From the NCBI GenBank assembly GCA_003134965.1, contig PLDA01000003.1, positions 682,001 to 746,000 on the forward strand: a stretch of 64,000 nt of DNA. Direction: 5' to 3'. Positions 15,129 through 23,357 of the stretch are shown here, piece by piece. Numbering within the stretch: the stretch's first letter is position 1; each line of letters starts with the position of its first letter. Made by a program: the position numbers and the translations under genes. The notes below the pieces were generated by a model, which saw only the letters and a program-made list of their open reading frames with translations, was not told the DNA's origin and made no database searches. Origin of the DNA: Vulcanimicrobium winogradskyi. GTDB taxonomy: Bacteria; Vulcanimicrobiota; Vulcanimicrobiia; Vulcanimicrobiales; Vulcanimicrobiaceae.

Positions 15129-16931
15129 CTACGCGCGAACAGCCGACATTCCGCGCGCGCCGCGCAGCGCCGTGGCCGCCCGGCGCAGCTTCGCACACCG
15201 CCCGCCGACCAGCCGGTCGATGTGCCGGTCGACCGACTCCGCCGTCGCCGCGCGGAACGCTTCGCGCTCCGAAGCGCTGAGCTCCGTGATCTCCATCCGC
15301 GTGCGCAGCCAGGCCAGCGCCTCACGCTCCATCTCGCGCGCCCGCGTGCGATGCCACGCGATCGCCTCGCGTAGCGCCTCCTCCACGGCCGGCCGATGTG
15401 CGCCGAGCGCCTCCATCGCCGCGGGGTTGGCGAACACGATCTGCGGCGTGTAGGTGTGCCCGCTCAGCGTCAGATACCGCTGGACGCGCGGGAGGTCGAG
15501 GCCGCGGATGTTGATCAGCGGGTTCTCCTGCGCTTGCGCATCGCCGCTGCGCAGCGCGTCGGCGAGTTTGAAATACGGCGACGTCGTCGCGATCGCGCCG
15601 AGCGCTTCGGCGAAGTACAGGTAGACCGGCGCTTCCATCACGCGCAACCGCAGCCCGCGCAGGTCCTCCGGCGCGCGAATCGGCTGCACGTTGCTGGTGA
15701 AGTGCCGCATCCCGTTTTCCATGTAGCCGCACGCGAGGAGGCCGACCGAGGCCGCATCGTCGAGGATCTCTTGGCCCGCTGGCGAGTCGAGCACCGCGAC
15801 GGCGTGCTCGGGGCTGTCGAACAGGTACGGCAATTCCAGCAGCTGCGCCGCCGGCACGACGTTCCCCGCGACCGAGCTCGCGACCGAGGCCAGCGCGAGC
15901 TCGCCCGAGATCAGGTCGTCGAACGCGTTGACCTCGCCGCGGCCCTTGCCGGTGTACGGGATCTCGAGCTCGACGGAGATCGCCCCGCCGGTGCGCTCGC
16001 GCACGAGCGAGGCGAAACGCTGCCAGGCGGCGGCCGACGGAGAATCGTTCAAGATCGTCGCGACGCGCAGGACGTCGGGACGGCGCACGATCGGCGCCGA
16101 TGTGACGCTGCTGGTGAGCCGTTTCAAGTGGTGGGCCAGCGCGTTGACCGAGAGCGTGCTCTCGGCGGCGGCGGTATGATGCAAGCGCGAGATCTCAAGG
16201 ACGCCGCGCGACGCGCGTTCGAGCTCTTCGGTGCTCGATGCTTGCGCGGCGATCGTGCGATCGACACGTTCGAACGACGCGGCGACGCTCCCCACGGCCG
16301 AGGCGATCGACGCCAGCGCCTGCTCCGCAACGGACGACGCACCGGCGCCGAGCTGCGCGGCGTCTTCCGTTCCGCGCGCGACGTCGGTCGCGTTGACCGC
16401 TTTGGCGGAGATCTCACGCAAGAGCATGTTCATCTGCGAAGTCGCCGTGCGAGTCGAGTCGGCGAGCTTGCGGATCTCCGCCGCGACGACGGCGAAGCCG
16501 CGCCCATGGACGCCGGCGCGCGCCGCTTCGATCGACGCGTTGAGCGCCAGCAGGTTCGTCTGCTGGGAAACATCCTCGACGAACGCGACCGCCTCGCTGA
16601 TCCTGGTGCTGACGCCGAGCAGCTGCTCGATCGCTTCGGCGCCGGCCCGGCTCTGCTCGGCCAGCCGGTCGACGGCTTGGGTAAGCTGGGCGATTTGGGC
16701 GGAGGCGATCCCGAGCGAGGAGTTCGCATCGGCGACGTCGTCGCGGACCGCACGGACCACGCCGATCGTGGCGGCGAGCTCGCGCGAGGCCTCCTGCGTC
16801 GTCTCGACGACTTCGCGCAGGGAGGCCGCCTGCTGGCGTGCGTTCGCGGCGATCTCCTTCGTGATTCCGCGCAGGTGGTCGATCGCCACGGACATCTGCG
16901 CGGTGAGCGCCGCCAGTTCGTCAGCTTCCAT
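15129..16931 (-). CDS. Soluble methyl-accepting chemotaxis-type receptor fused to a DctP-like binding domain
   Basis: 600 aa with no signal peptide or membrane helix. Residues 1 to about 270 form a coiled-coil MCP signalling domain with the hairpin-tip motif VSQQTNLLALNASIEAARAG (about 120-140) and FAVVAAEIRKLAD. From about residue 286 the sequence is a TRAP-transporter DctP-type solute-binding protein: LRVATILNDSPSAAAWQRF, LLELPYLFDSPEHAVAVLDS, NGMRHFTSNVQPIRAPEDLR and GLRLRVMEAPVYLYFAEALG. DctP proteins are normally secreted; here the domain would be in the cytoplasm, sensing an internal metabolite. It precedes the small Arg-rich gene and the GGDEF gene. Confidence 0.85.
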   Translation of the reverse strand: MEADELAALTAQMSVAIDHLRGITKEIAANARQQAASLREVVETTQEASRELAATIGVVRAVRDDVADANSSLGIASAQIAQLTQAVDRLAEQSRAGAEAIEQLLGVSTRISEAVAFVEDVSQQTNLLALNASIEAARAGVHGRGFAVVAAEIRKLADSTRTATSQMNMLLREISAKAVNATDVARGTEDAAQLGAGASSVAEQALASIASAVGSVAASFERVDRTIAAQASSTEELERASRGVLEISRLHHTAAAESTLSVNALAHHLKRLTSSVTSAPIVRRPDVLRVATILNDSPSAAAWQRFASLVRERTGGAISVELEIPYTGKGRGEVNAFDDLISGELALASVASSVAGNVVPAAQLLELPYLFDSPEHAVAVLDSPAGQEILDDAASVGLLACGYMENGMRHFTSNVQPIRAPEDLRGLRLRVMEAPVYLYFAEALGAIATTSPYFKLADALRSGDAQAQENPLINIRGLDLPRVQRYLTLSGHTYTPQIVFANPAAMEALGAHRPAVEEALREAIAWHRTRAREMEREALAWLRTRMEITELSASEREAFRAATAESVDRHIDRLVGGRCAKLRRAATALRGARGMSAVRA

Positions 16932-17043
16932 CCACTACTCTATCGGTCGGGCGAGCCGGGTAAGCGGCCTTCTCGCGCGTTAGCCACAGTAAAAATCCAA
17001 GCAAGCCTTTGTTAACCGGCTGTGTCGGCTCGCCCCTCGTCCG

Positions 17044-17724
17044 ATGCTATCGCTGTTCGGCGCGCTCGCCGCAGGGGCGATCAAGATCGAATGGCTGGAG
17101 CTCGGCGGCGGCTTCCTGACGAAGCACCTCGCCTTCTTCTTCGTTCCCGTCACCGTCGGCGTGATGGGGTTCGGCGCGACGTTCGCGCGCGCCGGCGCGG
17201 GTATCGGCCTGATCGTCTTCACGGTCGGCGCTATCGTCCTCACGATCGGCGCGTACCGCTTTGTCGTCGTCGCCCTGCTGCTGCTGGTGCGCATCGACGT
17301 CGACGCATACGAGCCGGAGAAGACGTTCATGACCTTCCTGCTCGGCCCGGCGACGGTGGCGCTCGCGATCGTCTGCGCGCACGCGTTCCGGCTGGGACAA
17401 CTTCTCGAAGCGACGCTCGCGGCGAAGTCGACCACGACGGCGATTGCGATCGAAGTCGCCCGCATCGTGCACGGCGATCCCGCGCTTGCCGCAGGCTTCG
17501 GCACCGCGCAAGCCGCGACCGAGAGCGAGCTCTCCGGGGCCGTCGCCGGCGTCTCGCTGGGCATCGGCGCGATCCTGACCTCAGCCTTCGCACCGCTGCC
17601 GCTGCGCATCTTCGGCAGCGAAGGAATTGCAGCCGGACGCTTAGCTCCGGCGCGCGCCGCGTCCGCGCAGCGGCAGAGGATGTGGTGCGCCCGGGCGGAC
17701 TTGAACCGCCAACCTCGGCCTTAG
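17044..17724 (+). pseudogene. Degraded CidA/LrgA-CidB/LrgB fusion
   Basis: The frame begins with a CidA/LrgA-like segment (GGFLTKHLAFFFVPVTVGVM) and continues into LrgB-like pieces: FLLGPATVALAI, AKSTTTAIAIEVARIVHGDP and ESELSGAVAGVSLGIGAILT. The membrane segments that should lie between these LrgB motifs are missing, as is the CidA N-terminus, and there is no ribosome-binding site. The frame then runs into a tRNA gene on the other strand. It looks like a deleted, fused remnant of a CidAB/LrgAB murein-hydrolase exporter pair or glycolate transporter of the PlgG type. Confidence 0.6.
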
Positions 17725-17759
17725 GAGTGCCTCGCTCTATCCAGTTGAGCTACGGGCGC
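17683..17759 (-). tRNA. tRNA-Arg (CCU anticodon)
   Basis: On the minus strand the acceptor GCGCCCG/CGGGCGC, D-arm GCTC...GAGC, anticodon loop CTCCTAA (anticodon CCT), T-arm GGCGGTTCAAGTCCGCC, discriminator A and encoded CCA (17683-17685) are all present. The anticodon stem AGGCA/GGCCG has A-G mismatches at its first and last positions, so it is weaker than usual. Confidence 0.88.
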
Positions 17760-17800
17760 GCGCATCGGACGTTCCCGCCTCGCAAGGACGGCTCATGCCG

Positions 17801-18148
17801 TCACGGGCCGTCCATCCACTTGGTATCTTCGGCGTGCCAGAGCGGCCCCAGCTCGTGCTCGGCGACCGCCCCGGCCCACACCTCGATCGTCGGTGCGACC
17901 TCGCCGGCCGGCGTGCGGAGTTCCTCCGGCGCGCTCTTGGTGAACGCGACCACGATCGCGTGCGTCACCGCCGGCAGCCGCCAGCCTTCCTCGAGGCAGC
18001 TGATGAGCAGCGCCCGCAGCATCAGCTTCGGGAGCGGCTGCGTGAGATAGGCGAAGTCGTACGAGGGATTGCGGATGACGGCGATCGTCCGCTTCGCCTC
18101 GTCCGAGATCTTCGGTTTGCCCCAGGCACGAGAACCGTCCATACCCAT
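17801..18148 (-). CDS. Hypothetical protein
   Basis: 115 aa, MGMDGSRAWGKPKISDEAKR, then FAYLTQPLPKLMLRALLISC and AVTHAIVVAFTKSAPEELRT. Composition is natural, but no family or motif was recognised. It is upstream of tRNA-Arg on the same strand and divergent from malate synthase. ATG codons at 18148 and 18142 are both possible starts. Confidence 0.5.
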   Translation of the reverse strand: MGMDGSRAWGKPKISDEAKRTIAVIRNPSYDFAYLTQPLPKLMLRALLISCLEEGWRLPAVTHAIVVAFTKSAPEELRTPAGEVAPTIEVWAGAVAEHELGPLWHAEDTKWMDGP

Positions 18149-18216
18149 ACCTTCGGCATCCGGCGAACGAGTGCGCCCATCGGGCCGGGGCGGGACCGCC
18201 GCGTAGCGAATGGCTG

Positions 18217-19764
18217 GTGATGCAGACGCAGACGGGCTCAGCTGCCGCCATCAAGCACATCCCGCCGATGAGCACCGCCCCCGCCGGCTTCTCGATCGAG
18301 AACGACCTGCCGCGCGGCTTCGCCGCGTTCTACCTGCCGCTCCACGAGACGTTCACCGCGCGTCAGCAAGACCTGATCGCGACGCGCCGCCGGGTGCTCG
18401 AGGCTTCCCAGCAGGGCCGCAAACCACAGTACCTGCCGGCCTCCGAAGCGCAAGGGGACTGGCGGATCGAGATCCCCGACTGGGTTCGCGACCAGCGCAA
18501 CCAGATGACGGGCCCGGCCGACGACCACGAACTGTGCGTCAAGCTGCTGAACTCCGGCTCGCCGGCCGTCATGGTCGATCTCGAAGACTCGATGGCGAAC
18601 GAGTTCCCGCTGACGCTTCGCGGAATCGACAACACGATCGCGATGTACTACGGCGAGCTCACCTACGTCGACAAGAAGCGCGGCGGCAACGTCGTTGGGA
18701 TCAAGCCGTCGAACACCGTGCTGTGGACCCGCGTGCGCGGGCTGCACCTCGCGCAGGCGGGGATCTACGAGGAGCCCACGTCGGCCGCGCTGTTCGACCT
18801 CGCGCTCCTCGTCTACAAGCTCGACTTCGCGCGGCTGAAGCACCCGCTGGCGATCTACATCTCGAAGTCGGAGTCGGCCGCAGAGGGCCTGTGGTGGCGC
18901 GACGTGTTCCAAGCCGTCGCCGTCGCGAAAGGCCTCGACGAGCACGCGATCAAGGCGATGGCGCTGGTCGAGGCGTTCCCGTTCGCGTACGAGATCGAAG
19001 AGTTCGCGTACAACCTGCGCGACCATCTGCTCGGACTGAACCTCGGCCGCTGGGACTACATGGCCTCGCTGATCGACTACAATCTCGAAGACCCGAACTG
19101 GGTGCTCCCCGATCGCAACACGATCCCGCACGACGTCGCGTTCTTCCAGAACCTACGCGAGCGGATCCCCGAGGTCTCACACCGTCACGGCTTGCTCGCC
19201 GTCGGAGGGATGACGGCGCTGTTCCCGGATCGCAGCAACCCCGAGCTGAACGCGCGCGCGCTGGCTGTGCTCGAACAGGACAAACGCAACGAGTCCAACG
19301 CCCTCTTCGACGGCGCGTGGACCGGCCACCCGGACCAGAACACGATCGCGGTGGCGCAGTTCCCCGCGCCCAATCAAGGCTTCAAACGCAAGCCCGGCGC
19401 GAACGCGACGCCCGACCTACTGCCCTCGATCGAGGGCGTCGGCCAAAAGACGGAGACGGGGACGCGCGCCGCGGTGCGCACCGTGATCCGCTATCGTCAC
19501 GGCTACCTGAGCGGACTCGGCGCCTCGCTGCTCGACGGCTTCATGGAAGATCTCGCGACCGACCGCATCTACCGCCTGATGATCGCGCAGCGTATTCGGC
19601 ACGGCATGCACAGCGCCGCCGACGTCACGCGCTTTTTCGGCGAGGAGCTCGCGAAGCTGCTCTCCGAGCCCGCGGCCCAGGACCCCGCCGAAGCGGAGAA
19701 GTTCCGCGAGGCCCGTCGTCAAAGCGAGGCGATGATCACCGAGGGCTATCACGACCCGATCTAA
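18217..19764 (+). CDS. aceB: Malate synthase
   Basis: About 515 aa, the length of malate synthase A. Motifs: VMVDLEDSMANEFPLTLRGI, GIKPSNTVLWTRVRGLHL, PLAIYISKSESAAEGLWW, VEAFPFAYEIEEFAYNLRDH and FDGAWTGHPDQNTIAVAQF. The enzyme condenses acetyl-CoA with glyoxylate to malate, the second step of the glyoxylate shunt. The partner isocitrate lyase is not in the window. GTG 18217 and ATG 18220 are adjacent start options. The fumarylacetoacetase genes at 23.4-25.5 kb also yield C2/C4 units. Confidence 0.95.
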   Translation: MMQTQTGSAAAIKHIPPMSTAPAGFSIENDLPRGFAAFYLPLHETFTARQQDLIATRRRVLEASQQGRKPQYLPASEAQGDWRIEIPDWVRDQRNQMTGPADDHELCVKLLNSGSPAVMVDLEDSMANEFPLTLRGIDNTIAMYYGELTYVDKKRGGNVVGIKPSNTVLWTRVRGLHLAQAGIYEEPTSAALFDLALLVYKLDFARLKHPLAIYISKSESAAEGLWWRDVFQAVAVAKGLDEHAIKAMALVEAFPFAYEIEEFAYNLRDHLLGLNLGRWDYMASLIDYNLEDPNWVLPDRNTIPHDVAFFQNLRERIPEVSHRHGLLAVGGMTALFPDRSNPELNARALAVLEQDKRNESNALFDGAWTGHPDQNTIAVAQFPAPNQGFKRKPGANATPDLLPSIEGVGQKTETGTRAAVRTVIRYRHGYLSGLGASLLDGFMEDLATDRIYRLMIAQRIRHGMHSAADVTRFFGEELAKLLSEPAAQDPAEAEKFREARRQSEAMITEGYHDPI

Positions 19765-19791
19765 CGCCTCCCTGCCGAGGGTGTCACGAAC

Positions 19792-22700
19792 CTGATCGAG
19801 ACGACCGGCGTCGACCTGCGCGCGCTGCTGGAACACGCGCCGGCGATCCTGTACGTCGCGCGCCCCGACGGCACGATCGCGTTCGCGAACGGCGCGTGGG
19901 AACGGTTCACCGGCGTCCCGGTAGCGATGGCGCTCGAGCGTGGCTGGGCCGACGTGCTCCATCCGAGCGACGCCGGCTGGGTGATCGACGCCTGGCTGCA
20001 GGCGATGACCGCGGTGACGCCGTTCCGCAGTGAGTTCCGCATCCGGGACCGTGACGGGGAGTACCGCTGGGTGATCTCGCACGCGGTGCCCGCGCTCGGC
20101 GCGCACGGCGAGGTGACGTGCTGGTACGGCACCGTCCTGCCGGTCGACGAGCGCCGGAACGCCGAGCAGGCGCTGGCGATGCTCGCCGACTCCATCCCGC
20201 AACTCGTCTGGGCGAGCGACGCCGACGGCAACGCCGTGCACGTCAACCGGCGCTGGCTCGAATATACCGGCGCGTCGTTCGAGGACTCGCTCGGCACGGG
20301 CTGGGGGCAAGCGCTGCACCCGGACGATGCTGCCGAGGCCGTTGCCCGCTGGACCGCGGCGGCCGATGCCGGCGCGGTCGGACCCGAGCGGCCGTACCGG
20401 CTGCGGCGCCACGACGGCGTGTATCGCTGGTTCGTCCTACGCGCCGTCGCCGTGCGGGACGAGAACGGCGCGATCGTCCGCTGGTACGGGACGAGCACCG
20501 ACGTTGACGACGAGTATCGCGCCACCCAGCGCCGCGCGATGCTCGACCGGCTCGGCCTCGCCTTCGCGGAATCGCTCGAGTACGAGCGCACGGCGCGCAC
20601 CGTTGTGTCGGCGATGTGCGAAGACTTCGCCGACTTCGCGTTCGTCGACGCCTTCGACGCCGACGGCCGGCTGGAACGCATCGCGGTCGACGCCGGACGG
20701 CTGGCATCCGACGGCGAGCCGCTGCGGACATTCGCTCCACCGCCGGAGGCGCGCCAGCATCCGATCAACGTCGTGCTGAGCACCGGCAAGCCGATGATCG
20801 TCGCGAACTGTGACGAGGCCTGGCTGCGCTCGACGACGTGGAGCGAGCAGCATTTCGCGTTCGTGAGCACGCTGCCGCTGGCGTCGATCGCCTACGTCCC
20901 GATGATCGCTGCCGGCGAGCGCGTCGGCGTGCTGACGTTCGGGGCTGCGGCCGGGACGGGGCGCAGCTTCTCGCAAGCTGATCTCGTCGACGCGCAGGAA
21001 GTCGCGCGGCGCGCCGCGGTCGCGCTCGCCAACGCGCGGCTGTACCGCGACTTGGCGGCCAGCGAGGCACGCTATCGCGGGATCATCGACACGGCACAGG
21101 AAGGCGTCTGGATCGTCGATGGCGACCACCGCACGCGCTACGTCAACGCGCGCCTGACGGAGATCCTCGGCTACGAGCCGGACGAGATGTACGACCGGCG
21201 CATCTTCGACTTCATCGAGCCCGCCGAGCGCGAAGAGGTACGGCGCGAGCTCGCCCAACACCAGACGCAAGCCGGGTACCGCGGCGAGCTGCGCCTGATC
21301 CACAAGGATGGCCGTGCCGTGTGGGCGATGGTCGCGTCCAACCCGCTATTCGACCCGGGCGGCGCGTACGCCGGATCGTTGGGGATGTTCACGGATGTGA
21401 CCGAGCGGAAGGCGATCGAGAAGCAGCATAGCCTGCTCGCCGATGCCGGTGAGATTTTGGCTGCGTCGCTCGACGTCGAACGCACGCTGCCGGCGCTCGC
21501 CGAACTCGCCGCCGGGTGCTGCTCCGACGTCTGCTTGATCCACCTGCGCGATCGCAACGGGAAGCCGCGCTTGGTCGCGGCGTGGCACGCCGACCCTGCG
21601 CGCCACGCAACGGTCGCCGACGACGCCAGCGTGCTGCGGCGTGACGTCGCCGTCGCGATCGCCACGGGTGAACCGATGTTCCAGCCTCGACTCGAGGGCG
21701 AGCGCTGGACCAAACTCGACGCGCGGTCGCTGATCATCGCTCCGCTCGTCGCGCGCGGCAGCGTGCTGGGAGCGATCACGCTGCTTTCAGCCGGACCCTC
21801 GCGACCGCTCGGCCCCGATGAGGTGCAGTTGGCCGAGCTGCTCGCGAAGCGCGCCGCCGTCACCGTCGACAACGCGCGGCTCTACGGTGAGGAGCGCCGG
21901 CTCGCGCGAATGCGCGAGATCATCGCGCGCGCGAGCGAGGTGCTGACCAGCTCGCTCGATCTCGGCGTGCTGCTCGGCCGCTTCGCGGACGTGCTGATCG
22001 CCGAGCTCGCGGACGAGGTGACGATCGCGCTCAATCCCGACCGCGCGGTCGTACGCAGGCGCGCGGAGCTCGATGCCGACGCCTCCAGCGTGCGCGTCCT
22101 GCTGCGCCACCGTGACGTCGAGCTGGGCAGCCTGACGCTGCGCGGGCGCGCGGCGTTCTCGCCCGATGACGCCGCGCTGCTCGGCGAACTCGCCACGCGC
22201 GCCTCGGTCGCGATCGAGAACGCCCAGCTGTACGAACGAGAGCATCGCGTCGCCGTGACGCTGCAGCGCGCGATGCTGCCCGCGATCCTTCCCGCCGTCG
22301 ACGGGCTCACGTTCGACGCAGTGTATTTCCCGGGTGCGACCGAGGCGGAGATCGGCGGCGATTGGTACGACGCGATCGCGCTTCCCGACGGGCGCGTCGT
22401 CGTGTCGATCGGCGACGTCACCGGTCGCGGGCTCACCGCCGCGGTCATCATGGGCCGGATGCGCCAAGCGATCGAGACGCTCGCAACCTACGAGACGGAT
22501 CCGGGCCGACTGCTCGACGCCGCCGACAAGGTACTGCGCCGCGCCCATCCCGACGCGATCGTGACCGCGCTGGTCGGCGTGGTCGACCGGGCAGCGCGCA
22601 CCCTCGCGTACGCGACCGCGGGCCATCCGACGCCGATCGTGCGAGCGCCGGACGGCACGACGCGTCAACTGCCGGGACGCGGCCTTCCGCTCGGATTGCG

Positions 22701-23346
22701 CGACGGCTATCAGCCGGCGGCGGCCAGCATCGTGCTGCCGCCCGCGTCGCTGGTCGTCTTCTTCACCGACGGTCTCGTCGAGTCGACGCGCAACATCGCC
22801 GAGGGCGAGCGCCGCGTCTTTGCCGCGTTGCACGATCGCACCGTCGCGGAGGCCAACGCGCCGGCGGCCTCGCTGGTCGCGCGCGTGCTGGACGACGGCG
22901 TGCGCGACGACGTCGCCGTTCTCACGATGCGCGTCTCCGACGCGCCGGCCACTGCGCCCGGGTGGACGCTGCGTTGGCGCTTCGACCCGCGCGAGGCCCG
23001 CCGCACCTATGAGGTCCGCGACGCGCTCGTCGAGACGCTCGGCTCGTTCGGCCGCGACGTCGACGTCCGGGCTGCGGAGGTCGTCTTCGGCGAGCTCGTC
23101 GGAAACGCGGTCCGGTACGCGCGCGGTGCGATCGACGTGGAGGTGAACTGGGAGGATCCCGCTGCACCCGTGCTGAGCGTCGTCGACGGCGGCCCCGGCT
23201 ACGCGATGCGCACGGCGCGCCCCTCGCACGACGCCGAGTCCGGCCGGGGCTTGTTCCTGATCTCGCAGCTCACGCGCGAGTTCACGGTGACGAACCTCGG
23301 CGACCGCGGCGCGCACGCGCGCGCCGTCCTGATCGCGCGCGCCTAG
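19792..23346 (+). CDS. Multi-sensor PP2C phosphatase with RsbW-like kinase domain (RsbU-RsbW fusion)
   Basis: About 1184 aa. Approximate order: PAS (1-120), PAS (127-245), GAF (247-420), PAS (425-540; GIIDTAQEGVWIVDGDHRTR), GAF (550-700), GAF-like (707-817), SpoIIE/PP2C phosphatase (827-1047; EAEIGGDWYDAIALPDGRVV, GDVTGRGLTAAVIMG, FFTDGLVEST) and HATPase_c of the RsbW type (1058-1184; VVFGELVGNAVRYARGAI, SGRGLFLISQL). It would dephosphorylate and rephosphorylate a STAS antagonist. The first ATG is at 19927, but homology to the PAS fold extends upstream in the same open frame, so a non-ATG start is likely; CTG 19792 behind GAGGGTG is my guess. Confidence 0.88.
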   Translation: MIETTGVDLRALLEHAPAILYVARPDGTIAFANGAWERFTGVPVAMALERGWADVLHPSDAGWVIDAWLQAMTAVTPFRSEFRIRDRDGEYRWVISHAVPALGAHGEVTCWYGTVLPVDERRNAEQALAMLADSIPQLVWASDADGNAVHVNRRWLEYTGASFEDSLGTGWGQALHPDDAAEAVARWTAAADAGAVGPERPYRLRRHDGVYRWFVLRAVAVRDENGAIVRWYGTSTDVDDEYRATQRRAMLDRLGLAFAESLEYERTARTVVSAMCEDFADFAFVDAFDADGRLERIAVDAGRLASDGEPLRTFAPPPEARQHPINVVLSTGKPMIVANCDEAWLRSTTWSEQHFAFVSTLPLASIAYVPMIAAGERVGVLTFGAAAGTGRSFSQADLVDAQEVARRAAVALANARLYRDLAASEARYRGIIDTAQEGVWIVDGDHRTRYVNARLTEILGYEPDEMYDRRIFDFIEPAEREEVRRELAQHQTQAGYRGELRLIHKDGRAVWAMVASNPLFDPGGAYAGSLGMFTDVTERKAIEKQHSLLADAGEILAASLDVERTLPALAELAAGCCSDVCLIHLRDRNGKPRLVAAWHADPARHATVADDASVLRRDVAVAIATGEPMFQPRLEGERWTKLDARSLIIAPLVARGSVLGAITLLSAGPSRPLGPDEVQLAELLAKRAAVTVDNARLYGEERRLARMREIIARASEVLTSSLDLGVLLGRFADVLIAELADEVTIALNPDRAVVRRRAELDADASSVRVLLRHRDVELGSLTLRGRAAFSPDDAALLGELATRASVAIENAQLYEREHRVAVTLQRAMLPAILPAVDGLTFDAVYFPGATEAEIGGDWYDAIALPDGRVVVSIGDVTGRGLTAAVIMGRMRQAIETLATYETDPGRLLDAADKVLRRAHPDAIVTALVGVVDRAARTLAYATAGHPTPIVRAPDGTTRQLPGRGLPLGLRDGYQPAAASIVLPPASLVVFFTDGLVESTRNIAEGERRVFAALHDRTVAEANAPAASLVARVLDDGVRDDVAVLTMRVSDAPATAPGWTLRWRFDPREARRTYEVRDALVETLGSFGRDVDVRAAEVVFGELVGNAVRYARGAIDVEVNWEDPAAPVLSVVDGGPGYAMRTARPSHDAESGRGLFLISQLTREFTVTNLGDRGAHARAVLIARA

Positions 23347-23357
23347 GTCAAAGCGCG

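Noticed and set aside
13611..15374. Long plus-strand open frame opposite the GGDEF gene
   Set aside because: Arg/Asp/Gln-rich mirror of a high-GC gene on the other strand, with no domain.
18210..20033. Overlapping plus-strand frame in the malate synthase region
   Set aside because: Shadow frame rich in Arg and Pro; the aceB frame has all family motifs.
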